Program-made: the position numbers and the translations under genes | DNA from: an uncultured bacterium | Lineage (GTDB): Bacteria; Bdellovibrionota_C; UBA2361; CAKMMH01 | Reading direction: 5' to 3' | Assembly (NCBI GenBank): GCA_927798255.1 | Contig: CAKMMH010000094.1 | Span: 1-6,842, forward strand | Length of the DNA stretch: 6,842 nt | The notes under the pieces: model-generated | Database searches by the model: none | What the model saw: only the letters and a program-made list of their open reading frames with translations | Told to the model about the DNA's origin: nothing | In this document: positions 1 to 6,374 of the stretch, piece by piece | Layout of the letters: every line of letters starts with the position of its first letter | Position numbering within the stretch: position 1 is the stretch's first letter

Positions 1-1056
1 TTTTATTTCTATTTTTTGTTTTAGTTTTAATAATTTTTCTTTTAATACATTTAAAATTTCTCTTTTTATTTTTACTTGATTCTTAGGATTTAAAAGTAGC
101 ATTTTGCTTTTAATTTTTTCAAAACGAAGTCTAAAATTAAGTACACTATGTTTAAATGCTTTTATTAACTTTTCTTCTAAATAAGCTTCATGTTCTCTAT
201 AAGGTAAAATAAACGAGCTTGGATCTTTAAATCTTTCTTTATATAGTCTTAATTTTTCTAATAATTCTTTTCTATCAGGAACAGCAATTTCAGCGGCACC
301 AGTAGGAGTAGGTGCTCTATAATCTGATGCAAGGTCTGAAAGTGATACATCTGTTTCATGCCCGACAGCTGATATAACAGGAATTTTTGAAGCGTAAATT
401 GCACGTGCTACAATTTCTTCATTAAAGCACCAAAGGTCCTCTAAGCTTCCTCCCCCTCGTCCTACAATTAGCACATCAACATTTTTAAGTTTATTAAATT
501 TATTAATTGCATCAGCAATTTCTTTTTCTGCCCCTTTTCCTTGTACTCTAACATCAATTAAATACACTTGGCAAATTGGCATTCTTTCTTTTATTTTGTA
601 CATTATGTCATGTATTACTGCTCCTGTAGATGATGTAACAACCCCGATTGCTTTTGGAAAAAAAGGCAAAGGTCTTTTTCTACTTTCATCGAAAATCCCT
701 TCAGCTTCAAGTTTCTTTTTTAAAGCTTCATATTTTTTCTTTAAATCCCCTTCTCCTTGAAGCTCCATTTTGCTTACAACAATTTGAAAGCGCCCTGATT
801 TATTATAAAGGCTACATCTTCCAACACACACGACTTTATCCCCCTCTTTAGGTTTAAAATCCATAGAGAAAGTATAAGTTTTCCACATAGCACAAGAAAT
901 CTGCGATTCTTCATCTTTTACTGTAAAATAAATATGTCCAACACTTGAAAATTGGATTTGCGAAATTTCCCCCTCAAAAGAAATACTTTCTAAGGTATTT
1001 TCTAATACATCATTTATAGCTATTATTAAATCTGTAACACTCGAGAATTTAAACAT
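1..1056 (-). CDS. xseA: Exodeoxyribonuclease VII large subunit, 3'-truncated by window edge
   Basis: Large, catalytic subunit of exonuclease VII, a cytoplasmic nuclease that degrades single-stranded DNA to oligonucleotides from both ends and works with several copies of the small subunit XseB in mismatch repair and recombination. The minus-strand frame runs open for exactly 352 codons from the ATG at 1056-1054 to the window edge. Residues about 5-100 form the N-terminal OB-fold (GEISQIQ, then IYFTVKDE). The catalytic domain shows TSSTGAVIHD (141-150), GRGGGSLEDLWCFN (199-212), SAVGHETDV (229-237) and RAPTPTGAAE (247-256). D150, R200, H233 and D236 match the E. coli residues D155, R205, H238 and D241, known to be needed for activity, at a constant offset of five. 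After residue 265 the sequence is Lys/Glu-rich and helical, as expected for the coiled-coil region. The family is usually 400-450 residues, so the C-terminus is missing only because of the edge. No clear Shine-Dalgarno precedes the ATG. Confidence 0.97.
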   Translation of the reverse strand, partial: MFKFSSVTDLIIAINDVLENTLESISFEGEISQIQFSSVGHIYFTVKDEESQISCAMWKTYTFSMDFKPKEGDKVVCVGRCSLYNKSGRFQIVVSKMELQGEGDLKKKYEALKKKLEAEGIFDESRKRPLPFFPKAIGVVTSSTGAVIHDIMYKIKERMPICQVYLIDVRVQGKGAEKEIADAINKFNKLKNVDVLIVGRGGGSLEDLWCFNEEIVARAIYASKIPVISAVGHETDVSLSDLASDYRAPTPTGAAEIAVPDRKELLEKLRLYKERFKDPSSFILPYREHEAYLEEKLIKAFKHSVLNFRLRFEKIKSKMLLLNPKNQVKIKREILNVLKEKLLKLKQKIEIK

Positions 1057-1094
1057 TTTTTAATTAATTATTTATATTCTTTAATCCGATATTT

Positions 1095-1100
1095 ATTATA
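1095..1100 (-). promoter_or_regulatory. Candidate -10 element for xseA
   Basis: The minus strand reads a perfect TATAAT here, 38 bases upstream of the xseA ATG, which would give a short leader of about 30 bases. No good -35 is seen at 16-18 bp. The element touches the first base of the divergent gene at 1100, so the two genes would share and overlap their control region. In DNA this AT-rich, a TATAAT alone is weak evidence. Confidence 0.3.
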
Positions 1101-1933
1101 TGGGAAAATTAACCACGAATAAATATAGCATAAATTATGACCTTGAATTTATCAATACTAAAGAAAATGCTCTTAAGGCGCTTTCTGTAACTACAGTTAT
1201 TTGGAATGTTTCTTTAATTATAATTTTTTTAATGCTTTTTATACAAGAACAAAAAAAGATTAATTATCCTTTAAATTTCAATTTTTTATTCTGTTTTATA
1301 TTAATATTATTAAATTTCTTAATTGTTACAAAAAGGCACTTTCTAATTTTCTTTATAAACAAGATACAAAGATTAAATGAAACAAAGGATAATAAGCTTA
1401 CTATAATTTCAATTATCGGATTACTTTTATTTACCACAATTTTAGGAATATTTAATACTCTTTCTGAAGCACATAAACTAAAAAGCCAATATATAATAAA
1501 TGCAATTCTTATTATAGGAATAATTGTAGGATTTTTAGTTAAATCAAAAAGTGTAGCAAAGGCTATTTTAAAACAAATTACACTTCGTGATAAGGAAAAC
1601 AAAAAACAAAAACTTCAAAAATATCATGATTCCTTATTAATTGTTAATAATCTTCCAACAGTATTTGCAATTATAATTTCATTTATTATTGTAACATCAA
1701 AAGCACTAACTGAGTTTGATTGTATTATTTTATATTTATTTAATGTATTAACATTTTTCTTAGCTAAACCTCAAAAACAATATTTTTTGCAATATTGTCC
1801 AAAATGCTTTCAAATTCGCTCTTTAGGACTTTCTGCCTATTCATATTGCCCAAATTGCAAAAGAGAGGAATGGAATAATACGGATAATAACGAGAAGAAC
1901 AAAGAAGATAAAAATAATAATAAGAAAAAATAG
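1100..1933 (+). CDS. Hypothetical membrane protein with C-terminal zinc ribbon
   Basis: I do not recognise a named family. The 277-residue protein has about six hydrophobic segments, near residues 31-48, 59-77, 101-120, 131-147, 180-200 and 206-222. A charged Lys/Arg/Gln-rich loop (148-176) lies between segments four and five. Just after the last segment comes a four-cysteine knuckle, C233-P-K-C236, thirteen residues, then C250-P-N-C253. This is a typical rubredoxin-like or zinc-ribbon arrangement likely to bind one zinc ion. The last 24 residues are almost all Asn, Lys, Glu and Asp, a disordered tail. By charge, the long loop and the ribbon probably face the cytoplasm. The start at 1100 is the only sensible ATG before the first helix, though no Shine-Dalgarno is visible. 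The gene is divergent from xseA with a 43-bp gap and ends in TAG. The role is unknown; a nucleic-acid- or protein-contacting membrane protein is one possibility. Confidence 0.8.
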   Translation: MGKLTTNKYSINYDLEFINTKENALKALSVTTVIWNVSLIIIFLMLFIQEQKKINYPLNFNFLFCFILILLNFLIVTKRHFLIFFINKIQRLNETKDNKLTIISIIGLLLFTTILGIFNTLSEAHKLKSQYIINAILIIGIIVGFLVKSKSVAKAILKQITLRDKENKKQKLQKYHDSLLIVNNLPTVFAIIISFIIVTSKALTEFDCIILYLFNVLTFFLAKPQKQYFLQYCPKCFQIRSLGLSAYSYCPNCKREEWNNTDNNEKNKEDKNNNKKK

Positions 1934-1942
1934 CTCAAATTT

Positions 1943-1971
1943 TTGCAATTAATTAATTAAAAGAATAGAAT
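1943..1971 (+). promoter_or_regulatory. Sigma-70-like promoter of tsaC-epimerase unit
   Basis: TTGCAA (1943-1948, four of six matches to the -35 consensus) and TAGAAT (1966-1971, five of six to the -10) are separated by exactly 17 bp. Transcription would start near 1978 and leave a leader of about 79 bases before the tsaC ATG. It sits 9 bp after the stop codon of the upstream membrane-protein gene, so tsaC need not depend on read-through from that gene. Confidence 0.5.
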
Positions 1972-1990
1972 AAATCGAATTTCAAAGGAT

Positions 1991-2020
1991 AAGGTAACCC
2001 CATGCTGTGTCAAGAATCAG
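1991..2020 (+). repeat. Left copy of bipartite direct repeat flanking tsaC-epimerase
   Basis: This copy reads AAGGTAACCCCA, seven bases, then TCAAGAATCAG. The same two blocks with the same spacing recur at 3615-3644 (20 of 30 positions identical without gaps, all seven spacer bases different). It lies in the tsaC leader, which is visibly less AT-rich than its surroundings. A 12-codon reading frame (2002-2040: M L C Q E S G I G K M T) overlaps it; a leader peptide is possible but unsupported. Confidence 0.45.
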
Positions 2021-2056
2021 GCATAGGGAAAATGACATGAGGAAATAAGTAGCTTT

Positions 2057-3040
2057 ATGATTTTAGAATTTACAAAAGAAAACATAGAATTTTGTGCGAA
2101 GAAACTAAAAAACGGTGATATTGTATCGTTTCCGACAGAAACTGTGTATGGACTTGGAGCTAATGCATTAAATGAAAATGCAGTAAAAGAAATTTATAGA
2201 CTTAAAGGGCGTCCTAGCATTAATCCATTAATTGTTCATATTTATGATATAAATCAAATTGACGAGTTTTGTATATTAGAATCATTTCAAAAAGAATTTT
2301 TAGAAAAATTAAAAGTGTTTTGGCCTGGGCCACTTTCTTTAGTGCTTCCAAAGAAAAATATTATCCCTGAGATTGTAAGTGCGGGGAAACCTAGTGTTGC
2401 TATAAGAATGCCAAAACATGAAATTGCACTTTCACTTTTTAAAGAAACAAATCTTCCAATAGCAGCACCTAGCGCTAACATTTCTGGTTTTTTAAGCCCG
2501 ACAACTGCTTATCATGTAGATGAAGCATTTAAAAAATTTGATGTTCCGGTTTTAAATGGTGGAAGTTGTAATGTAGGACTTGAAAGCACAGTGCTTTCTC
2601 TTTTAAAAGAAACTCCTATTATTTTAAGGCATGGATTTATCACAAAAGAAAAAATTGAAAAAGTTTTAGGAATAGAAATTATTGATGGCACCCAAAATAA
2701 GAATACACTTCCTAAGGATATTTTATCTCCAGGGATGCTTTTAAAACACTACTCTCCTCATACTCCTTTATATTTAACAAGCGAAAAATTACCTAAAAGT
2801 AAAAATGCAGCTTATATTTCATTTAAAAATAATGAGGGTGAAATTCAAGATAATTTAAAAAATAAATTTAAAACAATCGAATTTTTAACAAGCAATAAAG
2901 AAACCATAGCCAAAAACCTCTTTTACATATTACATAAATTAGATAGAATGAATTTTGATTATATAGTAATTGATTCATGTGACAATGAAGGCCTAGGTCT
3001 TGCTATTATGGATAGAGTTACTAGAGCAACTAATAAATAA
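2057..3040 (+). CDS. tsaC: L-threonylcarbamoyladenylate synthase, Sua5 type
   Basis: Makes threonylcarbamoyl-AMP from threonine, bicarbonate and ATP, the first step of t6A formation at position 37 of ANN-decoding tRNAs; TsaB, TsaD and TsaE then transfer the group. The protein has 327 residues, the length of the longer Sua5 form rather than the about 190-residue TsaC/YrdC form. The YrdC domain (about 8-200) shows SFPTETVYGLGANA (24-37), KGRPSINPLIVHI (50-62), WPGPLSLVL (89-97), AIRMP (115-119), APSANISG (137-144), STVLSL (177-182) and ILRHG (189-193). The Sua5 linker SPGMLLKHYSPHTP is at 224-237, and the C-terminal domain ends in the typical GLGLAIMDRVTRAT (312-325). The ATG at 2057 is the first usable start, because an in-frame TGA lies at 2033. 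GAGGA at 2039-2043 is a Shine-Dalgarno candidate with a long 13-base spacing, so translation may be modest. The epimerase-like gene starts 15 bases after the stop. Confidence 0.95.
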   Translation: MILEFTKENIEFCAKKLKNGDIVSFPTETVYGLGANALNENAVKEIYRLKGRPSINPLIVHIYDINQIDEFCILESFQKEFLEKLKVFWPGPLSLVLPKKNIIPEIVSAGKPSVAIRMPKHEIALSLFKETNLPIAAPSANISGFLSPTTAYHVDEAFKKFDVPVLNGGSCNVGLESTVLSLLKETPIILRHGFITKEKIEKVLGIEIIDGTQNKNTLPKDILSPGMLLKHYSPHTPLYLTSEKLPKSKNAAYISFKNNEGEIQDNLKNKFKTIEFLTSNKETIAKNLFYILHKLDRMNFDYIVIDSCDNEGLGLAIMDRVTRATNK

Positions 3041-3055
3041 AATGGAGTGCATCTT

Positions 3056-3595
3056 ATGGAATCAAAAATTTATGATGTTATAATTAAAGAGCTTGTAAGT
3101 CATGGAGATGAGAGAGGATTTTTTAGAGAAATTGTAAGATGTACTGATGATGTATTTAAAGATGCAAAATTTGGTCAACTTTCTCATTCGCATATGATAA
3201 AAAACACAGTAAAGGCTTGGCATTATCACAACATCCAATTTGATTTCTGGTATATTCCAACAGGGCTTGTAAAAGTAATTTTATATGATGACAGAGAAGA
3301 AAGCCCTACATATAGAGTGCATCAAGAATTTACAGTTGGTGATACTTTAACTTATCCCGAAGCAAAAGCTTTATGCATTAGAATTCCAACAGGAGTTCTT
3401 CATTCTTGCAAAGTATTAAGTGAAAGTGCAGATTTATTCTACATAACATCTGAAACATATAACCCTCAAGATGAAGGACGTTATCCATATAACAACAGCC
3501 CATATAAATATGATTGGGGAGAAAATGTAATAGTTGTTCCAAATGATACAAAAAGAACAATTCCTAGTAATGAAAGAAAAAAGATAAAAATATAA
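3056..3595 (+). CDS. RmlC-like dTDP-4-dehydrorhamnose 3,5-epimerase family protein
   Basis: Cupin-fold sugar-nucleotide epimerase family; RmlC itself epimerises dTDP-4-keto-6-deoxyglucose at C3 and C5 for rhamnose synthesis in the cytoplasm. The 179-residue protein has GDERGFFRE (17-25), KAWHYH (53-58, where RmlC has RGLHxQ), SPTYRV (83-88), IPTGVLHS (110-117, where RmlC has IPxGFAHG) and LFYITSETYNPQDEG (127-141). H56 and Y129 align with the catalytic H63 and Y133 of Salmonella RmlC. The C-terminal LSxKD motif that carries RmlC's catalytic Asp170 is absent; the end is IPSNERKKIKI instead. Residues that hold the nucleotide sugar in RmlC also differ (RGLH Arg is Lys53, Lys73 is Asp63). The family is clear but the substrate is not. 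I chose ATG 3056 over GTG 3047 because GGAG at 3044-3047 lies eight bases before 3056. It probably shares a transcript with tsaC. Confidence 0.88.
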   Translation: MESKIYDVIIKELVSHGDERGFFREIVRCTDDVFKDAKFGQLSHSHMIKNTVKAWHYHNIQFDFWYIPTGLVKVILYDDREESPTYRVHQEFTVGDTLTYPEAKALCIRIPTGVLHSCKVLSESADLFYITSETYNPQDEGRYPYNNSPYKYDWGENVIVVPNDTKRTIPSNERKKIKI

Positions 3596-3614
3596 ATGGA
3601 AGAATATCAAGTTT

Positions 3615-3644
3615 AAGGTAACACCACATAACTTCAGGATTCAG
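3615..3644 (+). repeat. Right copy of bipartite direct repeat flanking tsaC-epimerase
   Basis: This copy reads AAGGTAACACCA, seven bases, then TCAGGATTCAG, with the same order and spacing as at 1991-2020. It starts 20 bp after the epimerase stop codon. Further TTCAG/TTCA units follow to about 3665, so the area may be a degenerate repeat. No gene was seen in 3596-3727; besides this repeat it holds a minus-strand terminator candidate and a locally GC-richer stretch (about 3671-3740). Confidence 0.45.
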
Positions 3645-3665
3645 AGTTCAAGGAGCAAAATTCAG

Positions 3666-3683
3666 AAAAAAACCACGCGGTTT
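3666..3683 (-). terminator. Weak intrinsic-terminator-like hairpin after the RCC1 pseudogene
   Basis: On the minus strand AAACC, a four-base GCGT loop, then GGTTT is followed at once by four more T residues. That is the layout of a rho-independent terminator placed 45 bases after the stop of the leftward pseudogene. The stem is only 5 bp with two G-C pairs, so it would be weak. On the plus strand the hairpin has no T tract, so it does not serve the epimerase gene. Confidence 0.35.
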
Positions 3684-3727
3684 CGAGTTATATTCGGCAT
3701 AAGTTCGCCTACTCCACTTCGTCTCTC

Positions 3728-5165
3728 TTAGTTTTCCGCCATTAAATATTTTGACTTTGGAACTAATTTTAACTTTCCAAGTTTATAATAATTATCCTTT
3801 ACTCCTAATCTTTTTAATTTTCTCACATGAACCACATATTTATAATCTGCATCATGCGTATCTATATGTTTATTAATTGAATCACCATCAAACTTTTCTA
3901 AAGTAATAATATTTTTATTAATATTACTTCTCTCTAAAATTGTTTTTGGCGTTACAATTTTTAAACTTGGAATACTATTTGTCGGAGTATAACTTTTTAA
4001 AATAGTTGGAGAGAAAATTTTTGGTAATGTATTTGTATAACTTGGTGTATAAGTAAAAGAAAAACTTGGAGTAATGGTATTTGTGTTTGTTGCTGTATCT
4101 TCTCAAATGTTAGTAGGCGTAAAGGTTTTTGTAAAAGTGTTACTGTAAAAGTTTCTGTTAATGTATAAGTTTGCGTAACAGTATTTGTGTTTGTATTAGT
4201 CAAAGTAAAAGTTAGCGTAAATGTGCTTACTATTTCACAATATGTATCATTATCCCCGAGGCATTTTATACCCCCTATTCCATTATCACCTGTACATTCC
4301 TCATCAATAGAAAACCCCTCATCAATTTGGCCATTGCAATTATCATCTAAAGAATTACATATTTCATAATTAAGCGGTGATTCGATAGCTTCAGCATTAC
4401 ATAAGCTCTCCCCATCTAATTTATCTTCCGCGCAATAATACTCACCTTCGTCCCTATATCTTCCTAATCCATCGTAACAAATAGTACCTATTAAATTATA
4501 ATCTTCATTTTCACAGCAATTAGGTGTTGCATCTTTATCAAAACCACACTTGGGTTGTCTAGATTTCCAAAAAACCATACGCACCTTCTACTAAACAATT
4601 ATCTAAAAGTCCATTTGAGCAAGACGTCCCAATTAATGACGCATTCCAAATTTTTAAGCAAATATTTGAAAAATCAAGCTCGCCTTCACTTCCTGTATTA
4701 AAAATTTCAACTGGTGCCATTTCAATATCACTTGTTTCGCTTCCAACTTGCGGACTAGTACCCCCAAAAAAGTGCTCCAATTTCTTTTAGCCCACAAGTA
4801 TGCGCATTATTTAAAAATGAAAAATTAAATCCATCACCAACTTTTTGTGGCAAAAGGATTGATAGTTCATCACTATTTACGCCAACTTGCCCCTAGGCAT
4901 TGCTTCTAAAGCAATAAAGCTCTCCTGTAGTTTTTACGGCGCATGTATGATTTACTCAAACACTTATATTTGATACATTTGTTAAAAATTTTTAAGGTAT
5001 ATTTAAAATTTAATTATCCCCTAAGCCAATTTTTCCATTTTCATTTTTTCAAAAACAATACAACTCATTATCAAAAGTCACAGCACAAATATGATGTTAG
5101 CCAAGAGATACATGAGATACTCTATCTATTACCTTGTGTATAGATTTTAGATTTTTTAAAAACAT
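3728..5165 (-). pseudogene. Decayed RCC1-repeat / MopRE metal-binding / Thr-rich surface protein
   Basis: Remnant of a multidomain, probably exported protein. Read leftward it shows: RCC1-like repeats (about 5135-4740; HHICAV, NELYCF, NHTCAV, GELYCF, AHTCGL), each followed by a GQ/GK-[VI]-G element; a Cys-rich part (4730-4250) with the MopE-type signature EICNSLDDNCNGQIDEG; an alternating Thr linker (4224-4028); and a basic C-terminal part ending at TAA 3728-3730. The frame is broken by stops at 5097-5099 TAA, 5049-5051 TGA, 5010-5012 TAA, 4992-4994 TAA, 4956-4958 TGA, 4893-4895 TAG and 4103-4105 TGA. Frameshifts lie near 4760-4770 (T6G5 run), 4573-4580 (T6 run) and 4137-4142 (ACAC in the Thr repeat). 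No signal peptide is found and the true 5' end is uncertain; 5165 is the last position with a continuous frame into the first repeat. Neighbouring genes are intact, so sequencing error is an unlikely sole cause. The original function is unknown. Confidence 0.85.
4028..4224 (-). repeat. Thr-x-Thr-x low-complexity linker repeat
   Basis: Within the pseudogene, codons alternate Thr with Phe, Leu, Asn, Val, Gln, Tyr, Glu, Lys or Pro (for example TFTLTFTLTNTNTN). In DNA this is a degenerate six-base period of ACN-NNN. One extra ACAC-like step near 4137-4142 moves the frame; after correcting it the pattern resumes as TKTFTPTN, with a TGA at 4103-4105. Such linkers usually separate a secreted domain from a cell-surface or sorting part and are prone to slippage. 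Confidence 0.7.
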
Positions 5166-5218
5166 TTAATTTTAAATTATTGTTAGAAATTATGTGTTTA
5201 ATAATACTTGTAATCTTT

Positions 5219-5264
5219 ATCAAAATATTAGCTCATATAAAAAATACACCACTAATATTTTGAT
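5219..5264. repeat. Perfect 13-bp inverted repeat, 20-base loop
   Basis: ATCAAAATATTAG (5219-5231) is the exact reverse complement of CTAATATTTTGAT (5252-5264). It lies in the 150-bp stretch between the RCC1 pseudogene and the flippase-like gene, where I see no gene. Neither side has an adjacent T tract, so it is not a standard terminator. A protein-binding site, a remnant of a small mobile element, or chance in AT-rich DNA are all possible, although 13 exact pairs is long for chance. Confidence 0.6.
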
Positions 5265-5265
5265 T

Positions 5266-5299
5266 CAAAAACGAAACTAGCGTAACTTAACAAAGCTAG
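5266..5299 (-). terminator. Weak terminator candidate for the flippase-like gene
   Basis: On the minus strand, 18 bases after the flippase-like stop codon, CTAGC, a 13-base loop and GCTAG are followed by TTTCGTTTTTG. The stem is just 5 bp and the loop is large, so this is a marginal intrinsic terminator. It could act together with the 13-bp inverted repeat immediately downstream. Confidence 0.35.
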
Positions 5300-5316
5300 A
5301 GAATTATATATTAATT

Positions 5317-6321
5317 TTAACAATTAGCTTGATTTTTATCTATATTCTTTCTATCTAAAAGCCCCACACCGTTCTTAGCAATTAAAATTAAGCCATAAAC
5401 TACAAATACAAAATAGTGTGAAAGATGAGAAACTATCGAGTAAGTAACAGCTGTTTCTTTAGGTTCTGAGCAAAGAGCAAAAGCAGCAATACATGCAACT
5501 TGAAACACTCCGACAAATCCTGGCACACTTGGTGCTGCGACTGCAAACGCGATGCAAACAACAACAGCTAAAGCTAATTTTAACGATGGTGCATCATAGA
5601 ATAAAAACAAAAATGCGTAATAGAACCCTACGGTTGAGATCCAAACAAGTGCTGAATAAAGAGTAGTTATTATAAAATTTTTAGGTTTTTTAAGTGGTTT
5701 TACGCCTTCAATCACTTCATTTACGATAGATTCTAATTTTGAAAATAATTTTTTAGGAAAGAATTTTTCAAAAAAGTAAAAAATCTTAAGAAGAAATTTC
5801 TCATAAAATATTGCAAGTACTATAAATGTAAAAATTGCGATTGCTAGAATAACTAAAAGTGGCGCTCCTTTATATATCCATGAATCCTTTGGAACATCTA
5901 TTACTAAAAGCATTACAGCAAAACACATAAGAGCCATTATTAAATCAAAAAACCTTTCTGTTACGATTGAAACAAACGTGCTTGGATATGAAAGTCCTTC
6001 TTTTTTACATAAATAAAGAGGTCTTAAAAATTCCCCTGCACGCCCTGGAAGCATATAAGTCGTAAAATTTCCAAATTGAATTGCGTTAAAACGAGCCAAA
6101 AAGCTAGTGTGAATTCCAAGTAAATATTCCCATCTTAAGGCTCTTACAACATAGTGAAAAAGGAAAACTAGAACTGCTGGAATAATATAATACCATCTAT
6201 CTTTTACTGCTTCAAAAGACGTGCCAACTTCTTGCCAATTAGTGCTTTTATAAATCCAATAAATAAGTCCACCACTTATTAAAAAACTTAAAATCAATTT
6301 AAAACTTTTTGAATTAAACAT
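5317..6321 (-). CDS. Flippase-like integral membrane protein (LPG synthase TM / UPF0104 family)
   Basis: Polytopic inner-membrane protein of the family shared with the N-terminal flippase part of MprF and with TIGR00374 proteins, thought to move lipids or lipid-linked glycans across the membrane; the substrate cannot be read from sequence. Counting from the ATG at 6321, 334 residues carry about eight hydrophobic segments. Family motifs are RALRWEYLLG (60-69), GNFTTYMLPGRAGEFLRPLYL (split by the conserved LPGRAGE at 91-97), VTERFFDL (120-127) and APSVPGFVGVFQ (263-274). There is no C-terminal aminoacyl-transferase domain, so it is the stand-alone form. ATG 6321 is preceded by GGGA at seven bases and begins like other members (KxxxSFLISxGLxYW), so I prefer it to the upstream ATG at 6342, which would add seven residues and has no ribosome site. 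Stop is TAA. It could serve envelope glycan assembly along with the epimerase-like protein, but that is a guess. Confidence 0.9.
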   Translation of the reverse strand: MFNSKSFKLILSFLISGGLIYWIYKSTNWQEVGTSFEAVKDRWYYIIPAVLVFLFHYVVRALRWEYLLGIHTSFLARFNAIQFGNFTTYMLPGRAGEFLRPLYLCKKEGLSYPSTFVSIVTERFFDLIMALMCFAVMLLVIDVPKDSWIYKGAPLLVILAIAIFTFIVLAIFYEKFLLKIFYFFEKFFPKKLFSKLESIVNEVIEGVKPLKKPKNFIITTLYSALVWISTVGFYYAFLFLFYDAPSLKLALAVVVCIAFAVAAPSVPGFVGVFQVACIAAFALCSEPKETAVTYSIVSHLSHYFVFVVYGLILIAKNGVGLLDRKNIDKNQANC

Positions 6322-6360
6322 ACTATTATCCCAAAAACACATGGTAATTGCGTATTAAAA

Positions 6361-6372
6361 AAACATATGTTT
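6361..6372. promoter_or_regulatory. 12-bp palindrome at predicted flippase transcription start
   Basis: AAACATATGTTT is its own reverse complement and covers the position (about 6368) where transcription from the promoter at 6375-6403 should begin. A dyad at the start site is a common operator position for a repressor. In AT-rich DNA a 12-bp palindrome can also arise by chance. Confidence 0.35.
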
Positions 6373-6374
6373 AT

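Noticed and set aside
648..851. Plus-strand 67-codon open frame
   Set aside because: It lies wholly opposite the well-supported xseA frame and has no recognisable domain or ribosome site.
1264..1602. Minus-strand 112-codon open frame
   Set aside because: It is the reverse-strand shadow of the membrane-protein gene, whose hydrophobic AT-rich codons easily leave the opposite strand open.
4028..4224. Tandem repeat as a CRISPR array or minisatellite
   Set aside because: There are no spaced identical repeats; the period is a degenerate six-base Thr-codon pattern of a protein linker.
4187..4369. Plus-strand open frame opposite the Thr-rich and MopE-like part
   Set aside because: The minus-strand frame carries real motifs (EICNSLDDNCNG, TxTxT); the plus frame has none.
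4893..5099. TAA/TAG read as Gln in a recoded gene
   Set aside because: All intact genes here end in TAA or TAG, and the frameshifts would still break the gene.
4943..5143. Plus-strand 66-codon open frame over the RCC1 part
   Set aside because: It is a shadow: the RCC1 motifs are on the minus strand.
4893..5165. TGA read as Gly (the Absconditabacteria/Gracilibacteria code), suggested by TGA at two conserved RCC1 Gly sites
   Set aside because: The same frame also has TAA and TAG stops and two or more frameshifts, and none of the about 1,470 codons of the five well-supported genes contains an in-frame TGA. Ordinary decay by GGA-to-TGA changes explains it.
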